64,000 nucleotides of DNA from Actinomycetospora corticicola. Lineage in GTDB: Bacteria; Actinomycetota; Actinomycetes; Mycobacteriales; Pseudonocardiaceae. The translations under genes were made by a program, and so were the position numbers. This document shows, piece by piece, positions 50,833 through 58,760 of the stretch. The notes beneath the pieces were generated by a model. That model had not been told where the DNA came from, searched no databases, and saw only the letters and a program-made list of their open reading frames with translations. The stretch is from positions 4,960,001 through 5,024,000 of the forward strand of contig NZ_JACCBN010000001.1 in NCBI RefSeq assembly GCF_013409505.1. Reading direction: 5' to 3'. Position 1 is the stretch's first letter; the number at the start of each line of letters is the position of its first letter.

Positions 50833-51738
50833 ATGATCGTGATGGCGCGCTGCCGGTGTGGGGCCTCGCTGGTTCCGGATCTGCACTTCTGCGTGAGCTG
50901 CGGCGCGCGCCGAACCGCGGTCGCCCCGCGCGTCCCGGCGATGGCCGGGCCGGGCTACCCGGCGCCCGCGGCGATGCCCACCCCGCCGCCCGCGGCGATG
51001 CCCACCCCGCCGCCCGCGCCGAGGCCGCCCAGCCCCATGGCGTCACTCCCGAACGTCGCCGTGCCGATGACGGCCGCCCCGTTCGGTCACCCGCCGATGC
51101 CGATGACCCACCCCGGGCCGGCCGTCACCCCGCACCGCTCGAACGCGCCGTGGATCGTCGCGGGGGTCTCCGCCGCGGTCGCCGCCGTGCTGCTCGCTCT
51201 CGGACTGCTGCTGGCTCTGCGGCCCGCCGACCCGACGACGGTCGCGGTGCCGGCCCCGGTCGCCGTGCCGACGGTGACGGTCGGCGTGCCGGTCGCGCGG
51301 GAGGCGTCGAGCGGAACCGACACCGGGACGAGCACCGACCCGTCGTCCGGAACGGACTCCGCGGCCGCCGCGACCCTGCAGGGCCTCGTGGAGTCGGACC
51401 GGTCGACGGTGGAGGGTGTCGTCGGCTCCTGGGTGCCCCAGCTGTCGGCGAAGCACGAGGGCACGAAGGCCGACGGCATCACCTACGACGACGCGTCGAT
51501 CCTGTCCCACTACTCCTCGCTCGCCGCTCGCTACCCGTCGGCGGCCGTCCTGTGGTCCGGCGACTGGCCGGTGTTCAACGGCAGCGACTACTGGGTGGTC
51601 GTCTACCCGCAGTCCTTCACGACGGCGGCCGCGGCCAACGCCTGGTGCGACGCCCAGGGCTTCCCCGCCGACGACTGCCTCGCGAAGAAGCTGTCGCACT
51701 CGGGCGGTCCCGCCGGCACCACCGTGCCGCGGTCCTGA
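50833..51738 (+). CDS. Zinc-ribbon membrane protein with a kinase-sensor-type extracellular domain
   Basis: A 301-residue protein. An N-terminal zinc ribbon (CRCG and CVSCG) is followed by a Pro/Met-rich linker with PTPPPAAM repeats, one transmembrane helix (residues 107-132) and a roughly 100-residue extracytoplasmic domain (VVGSWVPQLSAKHEGTKADG, YPSAAVLWSGDWPVFNGSDYW, ANAWCDAQGFPADDCLAKKL). That last domain is found at the C-terminus of some actinobacterial Ser/Thr protein kinases. Here a zinc ribbon replaces the kinase. ATG 50833 or 50842. The next gene, 27 bp downstream, is another single-pass membrane protein, so a joint sensor complex is conceivable. Confidence 0.75.
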   Translation: MIVMARCRCGASLVPDLHFCVSCGARRTAVAPRVPAMAGPGYPAPAAMPTPPPAAMPTPPPAPRPPSPMASLPNVAVPMTAAPFGHPPMPMTHPGPAVTPHRSNAPWIVAGVSAAVAAVLLALGLLLALRPADPTTVAVPAPVAVPTVTVGVPVAREASSGTDTGTSTDPSSGTDSAAAATLQGLVESDRSTVEGVVGSWVPQLSAKHEGTKADGITYDDASILSHYSSLAARYPSAAVLWSGDWPVFNGSDYWVVVYPQSFTTAAAANAWCDAQGFPADDCLAKKLSHSGGPAGTTVPRS

Positions 51739-51765
51739 GACGCCTGCGAGAAGGAGATCGCGACC

Positions 51766-52479
51766 ATGAACACCCTCGCCCGCGACGACGCTCCCACCGT
51801 CCGACTTCCGATCCAGCGCCCTGCGGTCGGCGGCCGCCACGCCCGCCCCGAGGGCTGGGCCCCGCCCGCCGCTCCGTTCCCCTCTGCCCACCTGACCTCC
51901 GCCTACCTGCACCCCACGGAGGCGCCGGCCGGACTCGGGATGGCGTGGGCCCACGGCGGCGGACCGACAGGGGCCAGGACGCCTCTCGGTCGGCGGTTGG
52001 AGGAGGCGTTCGGCCCGAACGGGCTGCACGAGATTCCACCGCCGATCCGCCGGCACCCGCGGATCGCTTTCGCGGTCCTGGGCGGATTCGTCCTCTCCGC
52101 CGTCATCCTGCTGGCCACGCTCGCGATGCCCGGGACGATGACGGTGCAGGGCGCGTTCACGGCGCATGGCAGCGCGCCGCTAGCCAGCGGGGCGGAATGC
52201 TGGTCGGGGCTGTATGCGCCGGGCACGCCGGTCACGGTCGTGGACGGGCGTGGCGCGCTCGTCGCCACGGGCAGGCTCGACAGCGGGCAGGTCACCACCG
52301 ACAGCACCAGCGCCTACGGGCGCTACGGCTACGCGACCGACTGCACGTTCTCCTTCACCGTTTCCGGCGTGCCCACGGGTGAGGACGCGTACGGCATCCG
52401 GATCGGGTCGATGCGCAACACCGTCGTCTTCTCCGAGGCCGAGATGGCGGACTCCCCGGCCATCGAGACGACGAACTGA
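51766..52479 (+). CDS. Hypothetical single-pass membrane protein
   Basis: A 237-residue protein that I do not recognise. A roughly 98-residue disordered, Pro-rich cytoplasmic part precedes one helix (100-121, IAFAVLGGFVLSAVILLATL) and a beta-rich extracytoplasmic domain with two cysteines (AECWSGLYAPGTPVTVVDG, ATDCTFSFTVSGVP). AAGGAGA precedes the ATG. It is most likely co-transcribed with the zinc-ribbon membrane protein gene. Confidence 0.7.
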   Translation: MNTLARDDAPTVRLPIQRPAVGGRHARPEGWAPPAAPFPSAHLTSAYLHPTEAPAGLGMAWAHGGGPTGARTPLGRRLEEAFGPNGLHEIPPPIRRHPRIAFAVLGGFVLSAVILLATLAMPGTMTVQGAFTAHGSAPLASGAECWSGLYAPGTPVTVVDGRGALVATGRLDSGQVTTDSTSAYGRYGYATDCTFSFTVSGVPTGEDAYGIRIGSMRNTVVFSEAEMADSPAIETTN

Positions 52480-52520
52480 TCTCAGTGGCACCGGGATGAG
52501 CTGACAGCACCGGATGCCGC

Positions 52521-52544
52521 TGAAGTCGGGTCGGCCCGACGTCA
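52521..52544. terminator. Hairpin at convergent gene ends
   Basis: GTCGGG-TCGG-CCCGAC (52525-52540) with an outer TGA/TCA pair. It overlaps the stop of the methyltransferase gene at 52542 and lies 42 bp after the stop of the membrane protein gene. Confidence 0.45.
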
Positions 52545-53090
52545 GGAACCTCCGGGGGAGGGCCGCGACGCCGCGACTGCGGCCGCCACGTCGATCCGCT
52601 CCACCCGGGCCTCGACGCCCTGCAGCCCCACGAGGCTGACCAGCGCGAACAGCAGGTAGACCGCGTCGGCCTCGCGCAGCGCCAGGCTGACGAAGCTGAG
52701 GGTGTAGGCCACGTACATCGGGTCGCGGAGCCGGCCGTAGATGCCGCCCTCGGCGAAGCGGGCCCGCCCGAAGAAGTTGCCGTTGAACAGCGCCTGGGCG
52801 CCCAGGGCCCGGATCGCCTGCCCGAAGATCAGGGTGGCGGCGAGGCTCACCGCCAGCCCGATCGGTCGCACCCACACCGGCAGCGGCCACGAGATCTCCG
52901 GGCCCTCCAGCACCAGCACCACGATCAGCACGATCGCCGCGCCCCACACGGCGACCAGCAGGGCGATGTGGGCGGGCCAGGCCCGGCGTCCGAACACCCG
53001 GTCGTAGAACCGGTGGCGCTTCTGGGTCCACACCGCGACGCAGTTGACCGCGATGGCCCCCGCGAGGGCCGCGAGCGCGATCCAGAGCAT
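52542..53090 (-). CDS. ICMT/PEMT-like membrane methyltransferase
   Basis: A 182-residue integral membrane protein with four to five helices. The conserved C-terminal block GGIYGRLRDPMYVAYTLSFVSLAL (RxPMY, SAM-binding) identifies the isoprenylcysteine carboxyl methyltransferase/phospholipid methyltransferase superfamily. The final cytosolic tail is VEARVERIDVAAA. The substrate might be a lipid, isoprenoid or quinone. It is divergent from the peroxiredoxin gene that heads the radical SAM cluster, and is not evidently part of that cluster. Confidence 0.8.
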   Translation of the reverse strand: MLWIALAALAGAIAVNCVAVWTQKRHRFYDRVFGRRAWPAHIALLVAVWGAAIVLIVVLVLEGPEISWPLPVWVRPIGLAVSLAATLIFGQAIRALGAQALFNGNFFGRARFAEGGIYGRLRDPMYVAYTLSFVSLALREADAVYLLFALVSLVGLQGVEARVERIDVAAAVAASRPSPGGS

Positions 53091-53129
53091 GGAGGTCCCA
53101 CCGGTCGGGGTCGTCGGCGTGAGTCAACT

Positions 53130-53135
53130 TATAGT
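53130..53135 (+). promoter_or_regulatory. -10 element TATAGT heading the radical SAM/selenoprotein cluster
   Basis: TATAGT is a near-perfect -10 hexamer in very GC-rich surroundings and ends 8 nt before GTG 53144. It would make a leaderless or near-leaderless message starting the six-gene run. Confidence 0.55.
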
Positions 53136-53143
53136 GCGCTGCT

Positions 53144-53599
53144 GTGAACGGAGCAGCCGAGGTGGGGCAGCCGGCCCCGGACTTCACGCTCGAGGGCACG
53201 GACGGCCCCTTCACCCTCTCCGAGCACCGTGGCGAGCGGGTCGTGCTGCTCTTCTACACGATGGACCGCGGCTCGGTCTGCGCTCGCCAGTTCCGCTCCT
53301 ACGCGGCCAACCAGGACGCCCTGGACGAGCTCGGCGCCACCGTCGTCGGGATCAACGGCCAGGGCCTGGAGTCCCACCGCCGCTTCGTCCGGCGGGACGA
53401 CCTCACCGTCCCGCTGCTCTCCGATCCCGACCTCACGGTGGCCGCGGCGTACGGGGCGGCGGTCCCGGTGGTGGGGACGCGGCGCTCGGTGATGGTCGTC
53501 GACGAGGACGGCCTCCTGCGCCACCGCCACGTGCATACCGTCGGGTTCGGCTTCGCCACCGTCGCCGACCTCCGCCGGGTCCTGGCGGACCTGGACTGA
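53144..53599 (+). CDS. AhpC/TSA-type peroxiredoxin-like protein
   Basis: A 151-residue thioredoxin-fold protein. The opening VGQPAPDFTLEGTDGPFTLSE is classic for peroxiredoxins. The active-site loop reads FYTMDRGSVCARQFRSY, so the peroxidatic cysteine position is C46, but the usual TPxC context is GSVC; Thr and Pro are absent. The arginine, contributed in other members after the fourth strand, may be R in VVGTRRSV. Function could be thiol-disulfide exchange instead of peroxide reduction. It is the first gene of the six-gene cluster and 25 bp ahead of the fusion protein. Confidence 0.8.
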   Translation: MNGAAEVGQPAPDFTLEGTDGPFTLSEHRGERVVLLFYTMDRGSVCARQFRSYAANQDALDELGATVVGINGQGLESHRRFVRRDDLTVPLLSDPDLTVAAAYGAAVPVVGTRRSVMVVDEDGLLRHRHVHTVGFGFATVADLRRVLADLD

Positions 53600-53612
53600 T
53601 CGGACTCTCGCC

Positions 53613-53618
53613 TACGGT
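53613..53618 (+). promoter_or_regulatory. -10-like element TACGGT upstream of the fusion gene
   Basis: TACGGT ends 6 nt before GTG 53625, offering a possible internal leaderless promoter. A GGAGG ribosome site at the same place would serve read-through transcripts. Confidence 0.4.
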
Positions 53619-53624
53619 GGAGGT

Positions 53625-55289
53625 GTGACACGCCTGGCGCTGTGCGGGGGGATCTACTCGAACCCCTACGCCCTGCGCGCCTTCGTGGCCGACGCCCGCC
53701 GTCGGGGGGCCGAGCGCCTGATCTGCCTCGGCGACCTCGGCGCCTACGGGGCCGAACCCGAGGCGGTGTGGCCGCTGCTCGAGGAGCACGGGGTCGAGTG
53801 CATCGCCGGCAACTACGAGGTCGCGATCGGCTCCCGCCAGGCCGACTGCCTGTGCGGCTACACCGACGACACCGACAACGTCTTCGGGCAGATCGCCTAC
53901 GACTACACCTTCGCGCACACCTCCGAGGCGTTCGCGTCCTGGATGACCACGCTGTCCACCGAGCGGCGTCTCGCCGTCGGGGGCGTCGACCTGCACCTCG
54001 TCCACGGGTCACCGCTCGCGCTCAACGACTTCTGGTGGGAGTCGCTCGACGACGACGCCCACCGCCTGCGGGCCGACGCCTCGGGCGCGGACGTCGTCTG
54101 CTGCACCCACTCCGGCCTCCCGTGGACCCGGACGATCACGCGCTCCGACGGCGGCGAGACGCTCGCGGTCAACGTCGGGGTGCTCGGACGTCCGGCCAAC
54201 GACGGCGGGCGCCACGTCTGGTACGCCCTGCTCGATCTCGACGACGGGTCCGCGTCCGTCGAGCTGGTCCCGCTGGACTACGACTGGCGCGCGCAGGCGG
54301 CCTCGATCCGGGCCGCCGGCCTACCGGAGGCGTTCGCCGAGGTGATCGAGACCGGGTGGTGGACCTCCTGCCTGGAGATCCTTCCGCCCACGGAACGTTC
54401 CCGCGGCCGCTTCCAGCTCTACCGCTCGGTGCTGGCGCAGCTGAGCGGCGAGGAGCCGGCGCCCTCCGAGCGACCCGTCGTCCCGCTGTTCGGCTCCGCG
54501 CTCTTCCCCGACCGGCTCTGGATCTACACGAACTTCGACTGCAACCTCGCCTGCGGCTACTGCTCGGTGGCCTCCTCCCCGCGGGCGGTCCCGCGGCGAC
54601 TCGGCCTCGACCGCTTCACCGCGCTGGTGGACGAGGCCGTCGACGCCGGGGTCGGCGAGATCTACGTGACCGGGGGCGAGCCGTTCCTGGAGCCCGACCT
54701 CGTCGAGATGCTGCTCTACGCCTCCGAGCGGCTCCCGGTCGTCTGCCTGACGAACGGGATGCTCTACCGCGGCCGCCGTCGGCAGGAGCTCGGGCGCCTC
54801 GCGGGTCGCCCCGGGCTGACACTGCAGACCTCGCTCGACGGCACCGAGGCCGCCCACGACGCGCAACGCGGCCGCGGCTCCTGGGCCCGCGCGCTCGCGG
54901 GGGTCGACGTCGCCCGGTCGTTGGGCCTCCCGGTCCGGGTGGGGATGACCGAGACGAGCGCCAACGCGGGTCAGGGCGACGCGCTGCGCGACCTCCTCGC
55001 ACGCCACGACGTCGCCCCGGACCAGGTGGCGGTCCGGCCGCTCGTGGCCCGCGGGCACTCCACCGACGGGATGCCGGTCGACCAGGCCGGCACCGTCCCC
55101 GAACTCACCGTCGCCGCCGACGGCTGGTTCTGGCACCCGGCCGGGGCCGACCGGGCGACCTCGCCCGACCTGCTCGTCGGCGGCCCGGAGCTGTCGCTGG
55201 TCGAGGCCCGCCGTCGGGTCGTGGAGCGCTTCCTGACCCTCCGGCAGCGCGACGGGTCGCTGCCGACGATCTACCGGTGCGCGGTCTGA
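53625..55289 (+). CDS. Metallophosphoesterase-radical SAM fusion protein
   Basis: A 554-residue two-domain protein. Residues 1-245 are a calcineurin-like phosphoesterase with GDLGAYG (D37), AGNYEV (N63), VHGSP (H128) and CTHSG (H162), but the first metal motif, normally DxHGN, is GIYSN at residues 9-13, losing the Asp and His ligands. Residues 295-554 are a radical SAM domain with CNLACGYC (C306, C310, C313), TGGEPFLEPD and a Cys near the C-terminus (IYRCAV). The fusion suggests a phosphorylated or nucleotide-linked intermediate modified by radical chemistry. It is the second gene of the cluster; the GTG follows GGAGG. Confidence 0.82.
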   Translation: MTRLALCGGIYSNPYALRAFVADARRRGAERLICLGDLGAYGAEPEAVWPLLEEHGVECIAGNYEVAIGSRQADCLCGYTDDTDNVFGQIAYDYTFAHTSEAFASWMTTLSTERRLAVGGVDLHLVHGSPLALNDFWWESLDDDAHRLRADASGADVVCCTHSGLPWTRTITRSDGGETLAVNVGVLGRPANDGGRHVWYALLDLDDGSASVELVPLDYDWRAQAASIRAAGLPEAFAEVIETGWWTSCLEILPPTERSRGRFQLYRSVLAQLSGEEPAPSERPVVPLFGSALFPDRLWIYTNFDCNLACGYCSVASSPRAVPRRLGLDRFTALVDEAVDAGVGEIYVTGGEPFLEPDLVEMLLYASERLPVVCLTNGMLYRGRRRQELGRLAGRPGLTLQTSLDGTEAAHDAQRGRGSWARALAGVDVARSLGLPVRVGMTETSANAGQGDALRDLLARHDVAPDQVAVRPLVARGHSTDGMPVDQAGTVPELTVAADGWFWHPAGADRATSPDLLVGGPELSLVEARRRVVERFLTLRQRDGSLPTIYRCAV

Positions 55290-55294
55290 GCACC

Positions 55295-55978
55295 GTGCCC
55301 ACCGTCTCGATCGTCGTCCCGGTCCGCGACGAGGAGGCGGGGATCGAGCGGACGCTCCGGGGCCTCCGGGCGTCGTTCGCCGACTGCGAGCTGATCGTCG
55401 TCGACGGCGGGAGCCGCGACGCCACGGTGGCGCGGGCGGAACCGTTCGCCATGGTCGTCCACGCGGACGGCGGGCGCGGGCCGCAGCTCAACGCGGGTGC
55501 GGCGGCGGCGCGGGGCGAGGTCCTCTGGTTCGTGCACGCCGACGCCGAGGTGGATCCGCGGGCGTTGCCCCTGCTGCGGGCGGCGCTCGCGGACCCCCGG
55601 GTCGTCGGCGGGGGCTGCCGGCTGCGCTTCGACCGTGACGGCCCGGTGCTGCGGTGGCTGCAGTGGACCTCGAACCTGCGGGCCCGGTACCTGCACTGGA
55701 TCTTCGGCGACCAGGCGATGTTCGTCCGGCGCACCGTGTTCGACGAGGTGGGCGGCTTCCCGGCGATCCCGATCATGGAGGACCTCGAGATGTCCCGGCG
55801 CCTCGCCCGCCGTGGGCGCCTCGCGGTCCTGCCGACGACGTGTACGGCCTCCGCCCGACGACTGGTGGAGCAGGGGCCGTTCCGGATGCTGGTGCTCATG
55901 CAGGTCTACAAGCTGCAGTACCTCCTCGGCACCGAGCCCGAGGTCATCCGCCGCCGCTACGAGGCGCAGCGCCGATGA
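55295..55978 (+). CDS. TIGR04283-type family 2 glycosyltransferase
   Basis: A 227-residue GT2 enzyme. Motifs are VSIVVPVRDEEAGIERTL, LIVVDGGSRDATVA, QLNAGAAAARGEVLWFVHAD (DxD-like acid in HADAEVD), FGDQAMFVRRTVFDEVGGFP and IPIMEDLEMSRRLARRG. This is the TIGR04283 group, described as rSAM/selenodomain-associated transferase 2 and also annotated in arsenosugar loci. That name fits the neighbours: two radical SAM proteins and a predicted selenoprotein. GTG 55295 is the family-like start; GTG 55277 would overlap the upstream stop. The sugar donor and acceptor are unknown. Confidence 0.87.
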   Translation: MPTVSIVVPVRDEEAGIERTLRGLRASFADCELIVVDGGSRDATVARAEPFAMVVHADGGRGPQLNAGAAAARGEVLWFVHADAEVDPRALPLLRAALADPRVVGGGCRLRFDRDGPVLRWLQWTSNLRARYLHWIFGDQAMFVRRTVFDEVGGFPAIPIMEDLEMSRRLARRGRLAVLPTTCTASARRLVEQGPFRMLVLMQVYKLQYLLGTEPEVIRRRYEAQRR

Positions 55979-57351
55979 CCCATGACCTGCTCGTGATCGG
56001 CGCCGGCGCCGGCGGACTCTCCGCCGCCCGCGCCGGGGTCCGCGCGGGGCTCTCGACCGCCCTGGTGACGGACGGTCCGATCGGCGGCGACTGCACGTTC
56101 ACCGGCTGCGTGCCCTCGAAGACGCTGCTCGCCGCGGCGGCCGCGGGGACCGGGGCCGCCGACACGTTCGCCCGGGTGCGGGCGACCGTCGCCCGGGTCG
56201 CCGCCACCGAGACCGCGACGGTCCTGCGCGGCGAGGGCGTCGACGTCGTCGAGGGGCGGGCGGGCTTCACCGGCGACCGGCGGATCACGGTCGGGGGCAG
56301 CGTCCTCTCGGCGCCCCGCGTCGTCCTCGCCACCGGAGCGGATCCGCTGCTCCCGGACCTGCCCGGGCTCGCGGCCGCCCGCCCGCTGACCACCGACACC
56401 GTCTTCGCGCTCGAGGACGCCCCGCAGACGCTGGTGGTCCTGGGGGCGGGGCCCGCCGGGTGCGAGCTCGCCCAGGCGTTCGCGCGGCTCGGCACCACCG
56501 TCACGCTCGTCGATCGCGCACGGCAGGTGCTCCCCGGCCTCGACGCCGACGCGGGCGCGGTGGTCGCCGACGCGTTGCGGCGGGACGGCGTCGATCTGCG
56601 GCCCGGCACCACCCCCGACGGGGTCGAGGCGCTGCCGGGCGACCGGGTGCGGGTGGCGGGGATCGAGGCCGACCGCCTCCTCGTCGTCGCGGGCCGACGC
56701 CCCACGACGACGGGCCTCGCCCTCGACCGAGCAGGGGTCGCCGTCGACCTTCGCGGCGCCGTCGTCGTCGACGGGCACCTGGCCACCACCGCGCCCGGCG
56801 TCTTCGCGGTCGGCGACGTCACCGGGCTCTCGCCCCTCACCCACGCCGCCGACGAGATGGGACGGCTCGCCGTCGGGAACCTCGGCCGACCGCGGTGGCG
56901 GCGGCACCGCTTCCGCGCCGACCGCATCCCCCGCGCGGTGTTCACCGACCCGGAGGTGGCCACCGTCGGCCTCCCCGAGGACGAGGCCGGACCGGACGCG
57001 TGGGTCGCGGAGATCCCGCTGTCCGCCGTGGACCGGGCCGTCACCGCGGGACGGGAGGACGGGTTCGTCCGCCTCGTCGCCGGCCCGCTGCCCGGGACCT
57101 CGCGCCTGACCCGCGACGGGCTGCGGCGCGTCGGCGGGGGACGGCTGCTCGGTGCGACGATCGTGGCGGCGCACGCGGGGGAGATGATCGCGGAGGTGGC
57201 ACTGGCGATGCGGATCGGTGCGGTCACGGGACGCCTCGCGCAGACCGTCCACGCCTACCCGACGTGGACCCTCGCCGTCCGCCAGGCCGCGGCGGCGCTC
57301 GCCACCGGCAGCGGCCCCGGCGTCACGCTCCGGCGGGCGGGCCGGCGGTGA
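55975..57351 (+). CDS. Mercuric-reductase-like flavin disulfide oxidoreductase
   Basis: A 458-residue class I disulfide oxidoreductase. FAD site VIGAGAGGLSAARAG, redox pair C40-x4-C45 in GGDCTFTGCVPSKTL, NAD site VVLGAGPAGCELAQAF, second FAD motif VFAVGDVTG. The C-terminal domain has HAYPTW, the HxxPT base region. MerA-specific N-terminal metal-binding and C-terminal CC residues are absent. It starts in an ATGA overlap with the glycosyltransferase and ends in a GTGA overlap with the second radical SAM gene. It may recycle a thiol or selenol of the cluster's thioredoxin-fold proteins. Confidence 0.88.
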   Translation: MTHDLLVIGAGAGGLSAARAGVRAGLSTALVTDGPIGGDCTFTGCVPSKTLLAAAAAGTGAADTFARVRATVARVAATETATVLRGEGVDVVEGRAGFTGDRRITVGGSVLSAPRVVLATGADPLLPDLPGLAAARPLTTDTVFALEDAPQTLVVLGAGPAGCELAQAFARLGTTVTLVDRARQVLPGLDADAGAVVADALRRDGVDLRPGTTPDGVEALPGDRVRVAGIEADRLLVVAGRRPTTTGLALDRAGVAVDLRGAVVVDGHLATTAPGVFAVGDVTGLSPLTHAADEMGRLAVGNLGRPRWRRHRFRADRIPRAVFTDPEVATVGLPEDEAGPDAWVAEIPLSAVDRAVTAGREDGFVRLVAGPLPGTSRLTRDGLRRVGGGRLLGATIVAAHAGEMIAEVALAMRIGAVTGRLAQTVHAYPTWTLAVRQAAAALATGSGPGVTLRRAGRR

Positions 57352-58760
57352 GGCGGCTCCGCGCCTGGTGGCGGAGCACCCGACCCGCCGACCCGGAGTT
57401 CGTCGCGGCCCTCGCCCGGCGCTGGGCCGAGCTCCCCGCGATCGCACGGACCCCGGCGCAGGTCATCGGACGGCACGCCGTCGGCTGCGAGGGCACCCAC
57501 GGCGTCTTCCCGCGCTGCAACCTGTCCTGCACCCCCTGCTACCACTCCCGCGACGCCAACCGGGTGCGGACCGACGGCGCCCACACCGTGGGCGAGGTCG
57601 ACGCGCAGATGGCCCTGCTGCGCCGTCGCCGGGGCCCCGTCGCGCACGCGCAGCTCATCGGCGGGGAGGTGACGCTGCTCGGCCCGGACGACCACGCCGC
57701 CGCGCTCCTGACGATGCGCGGTCACGGCCGCGAGCCGATGAGCATGACCCACGGCGACCTCGACGACGACTACCTGGAACGCCTCGCGCTCGGCCCCGAC
57801 GGACGCCGGCGCCTGCGCCGGATCTCGTTCGCCGGGCACTTCGACTCGCTCATGACGGGCCGGCGCGGCATCCCCCGTCCGCCCGACGAGGCGTCCCTGC
57901 ACCCCTACCGGCGCGCCTTCGTGGAGCGCTTCGAGCGCCTGCGCCGCGAGCACGGCGTGCGCTTCTTCGTGGCCCACACGATGACGGTGTCGCCCGCCAA
58001 CCTCGCCGAGGTCGCCGAGGTCGCACACGCGGCCGGCCGCATGGGGTTCGGCATGCTCGCCTTCCAGCCCGCCGCCTTCGTCGGGGACCACCGTCGCTGG
58101 CACGAGCCCTACCGCGCCATGACCGACGACGACGTCTGGGCCGAGATCGAGCGCGGCCTCGGCGCCCGGCTGGACCACACGTTCGTCCAGCACGGGGACC
58201 TGCGGTGCAACCGCGTCGTCTACGGCTTCTGGGTCGGCGAACGGTGGTACCCGCTCGCCGACGGCGACGACCCGCGCGACCTCGCCGCCCGCGACGCGTT
58301 CCTCGAGCACTTCGGGCCGGTGAACTTCATCGGGTCGAGCGCCCCGGTCCTCCTGGTGAAGGTCCTCCGGGTGGTGCTCCGGCATCCCCGGACCGTGCCG
58401 ATCGCGCTCGGCTGGTCCCGACGACGGGTGCTGGCGGTGGGAGACGGAGCGGAGCGGAGCTCGACCCTCAGCGGTCTGCGCCGCGTGCTCCGGCACGGGG
58501 CCCGGCCGATGTCGGTGGTGATGCACTCGTTCATCGATGCCGCCGACGTCGCGCCCGCCTGGGAGGCGACGCAGCGCGGGGAGGTCGCCGCCGACCCGTC
58601 CGTGCGCGACATCCAGGAGCGGCTCGCCGCCTGTCACTACACGATGGCCCATCCTGACGACGGGTCGCTGGTCCCGGCGTGCGTCCAGCACTCCGTGCTC
58701 GACCCGGGGGAGAACGCCGAGCTCCGGCGACTGCTGCCGATCACGCCGGTGCGCCGCTGA
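57348..58760 (+). CDS. Radical SAM protein of the selenoprotein cluster
   Basis: A 470-residue radical SAM enzyme. The cluster motif is CNLSCTPCYH (C57, C61, C64). The glycine-rich SAM motif is degenerate: QLIGGEVTLLG takes the place of GGEP. Later blocks are MSMTHGDLDDDYLERLAL, RRISFAGHFDSLMTG and RFFVAHTMTVSPANLAEVAEV. The C-terminal 150 residues carry scattered cysteines (RLAACHYTMAHPDDGSLVPACVQHS) that could bind another metal or cluster. It overlaps the flavoprotein gene by 4 bp, and its TGA overlaps the ATG of the selenoprotein gene by 1 bp. The substrate is unknown. Confidence 0.85.
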   Translation: MRRLRAWWRSTRPADPEFVAALARRWAELPAIARTPAQVIGRHAVGCEGTHGVFPRCNLSCTPCYHSRDANRVRTDGAHTVGEVDAQMALLRRRRGPVAHAQLIGGEVTLLGPDDHAAALLTMRGHGREPMSMTHGDLDDDYLERLALGPDGRRRLRRISFAGHFDSLMTGRRGIPRPPDEASLHPYRRAFVERFERLRREHGVRFFVAHTMTVSPANLAEVAEVAHAAGRMGFGMLAFQPAAFVGDHRRWHEPYRAMTDDDVWAEIERGLGARLDHTFVQHGDLRCNRVVYGFWVGERWYPLADGDDPRDLAARDAFLEHFGPVNFIGSSAPVLLVKVLRVVLRHPRTVPIALGWSRRRVLAVGDGAERSSTLSGLRRVLRHGARPMSVVMHSFIDAADVAPAWEATQRGEVAADPSVRDIQERLAACHYTMAHPDDGSLVPACVQHSVLDPGENAELRRLLPITPVRR

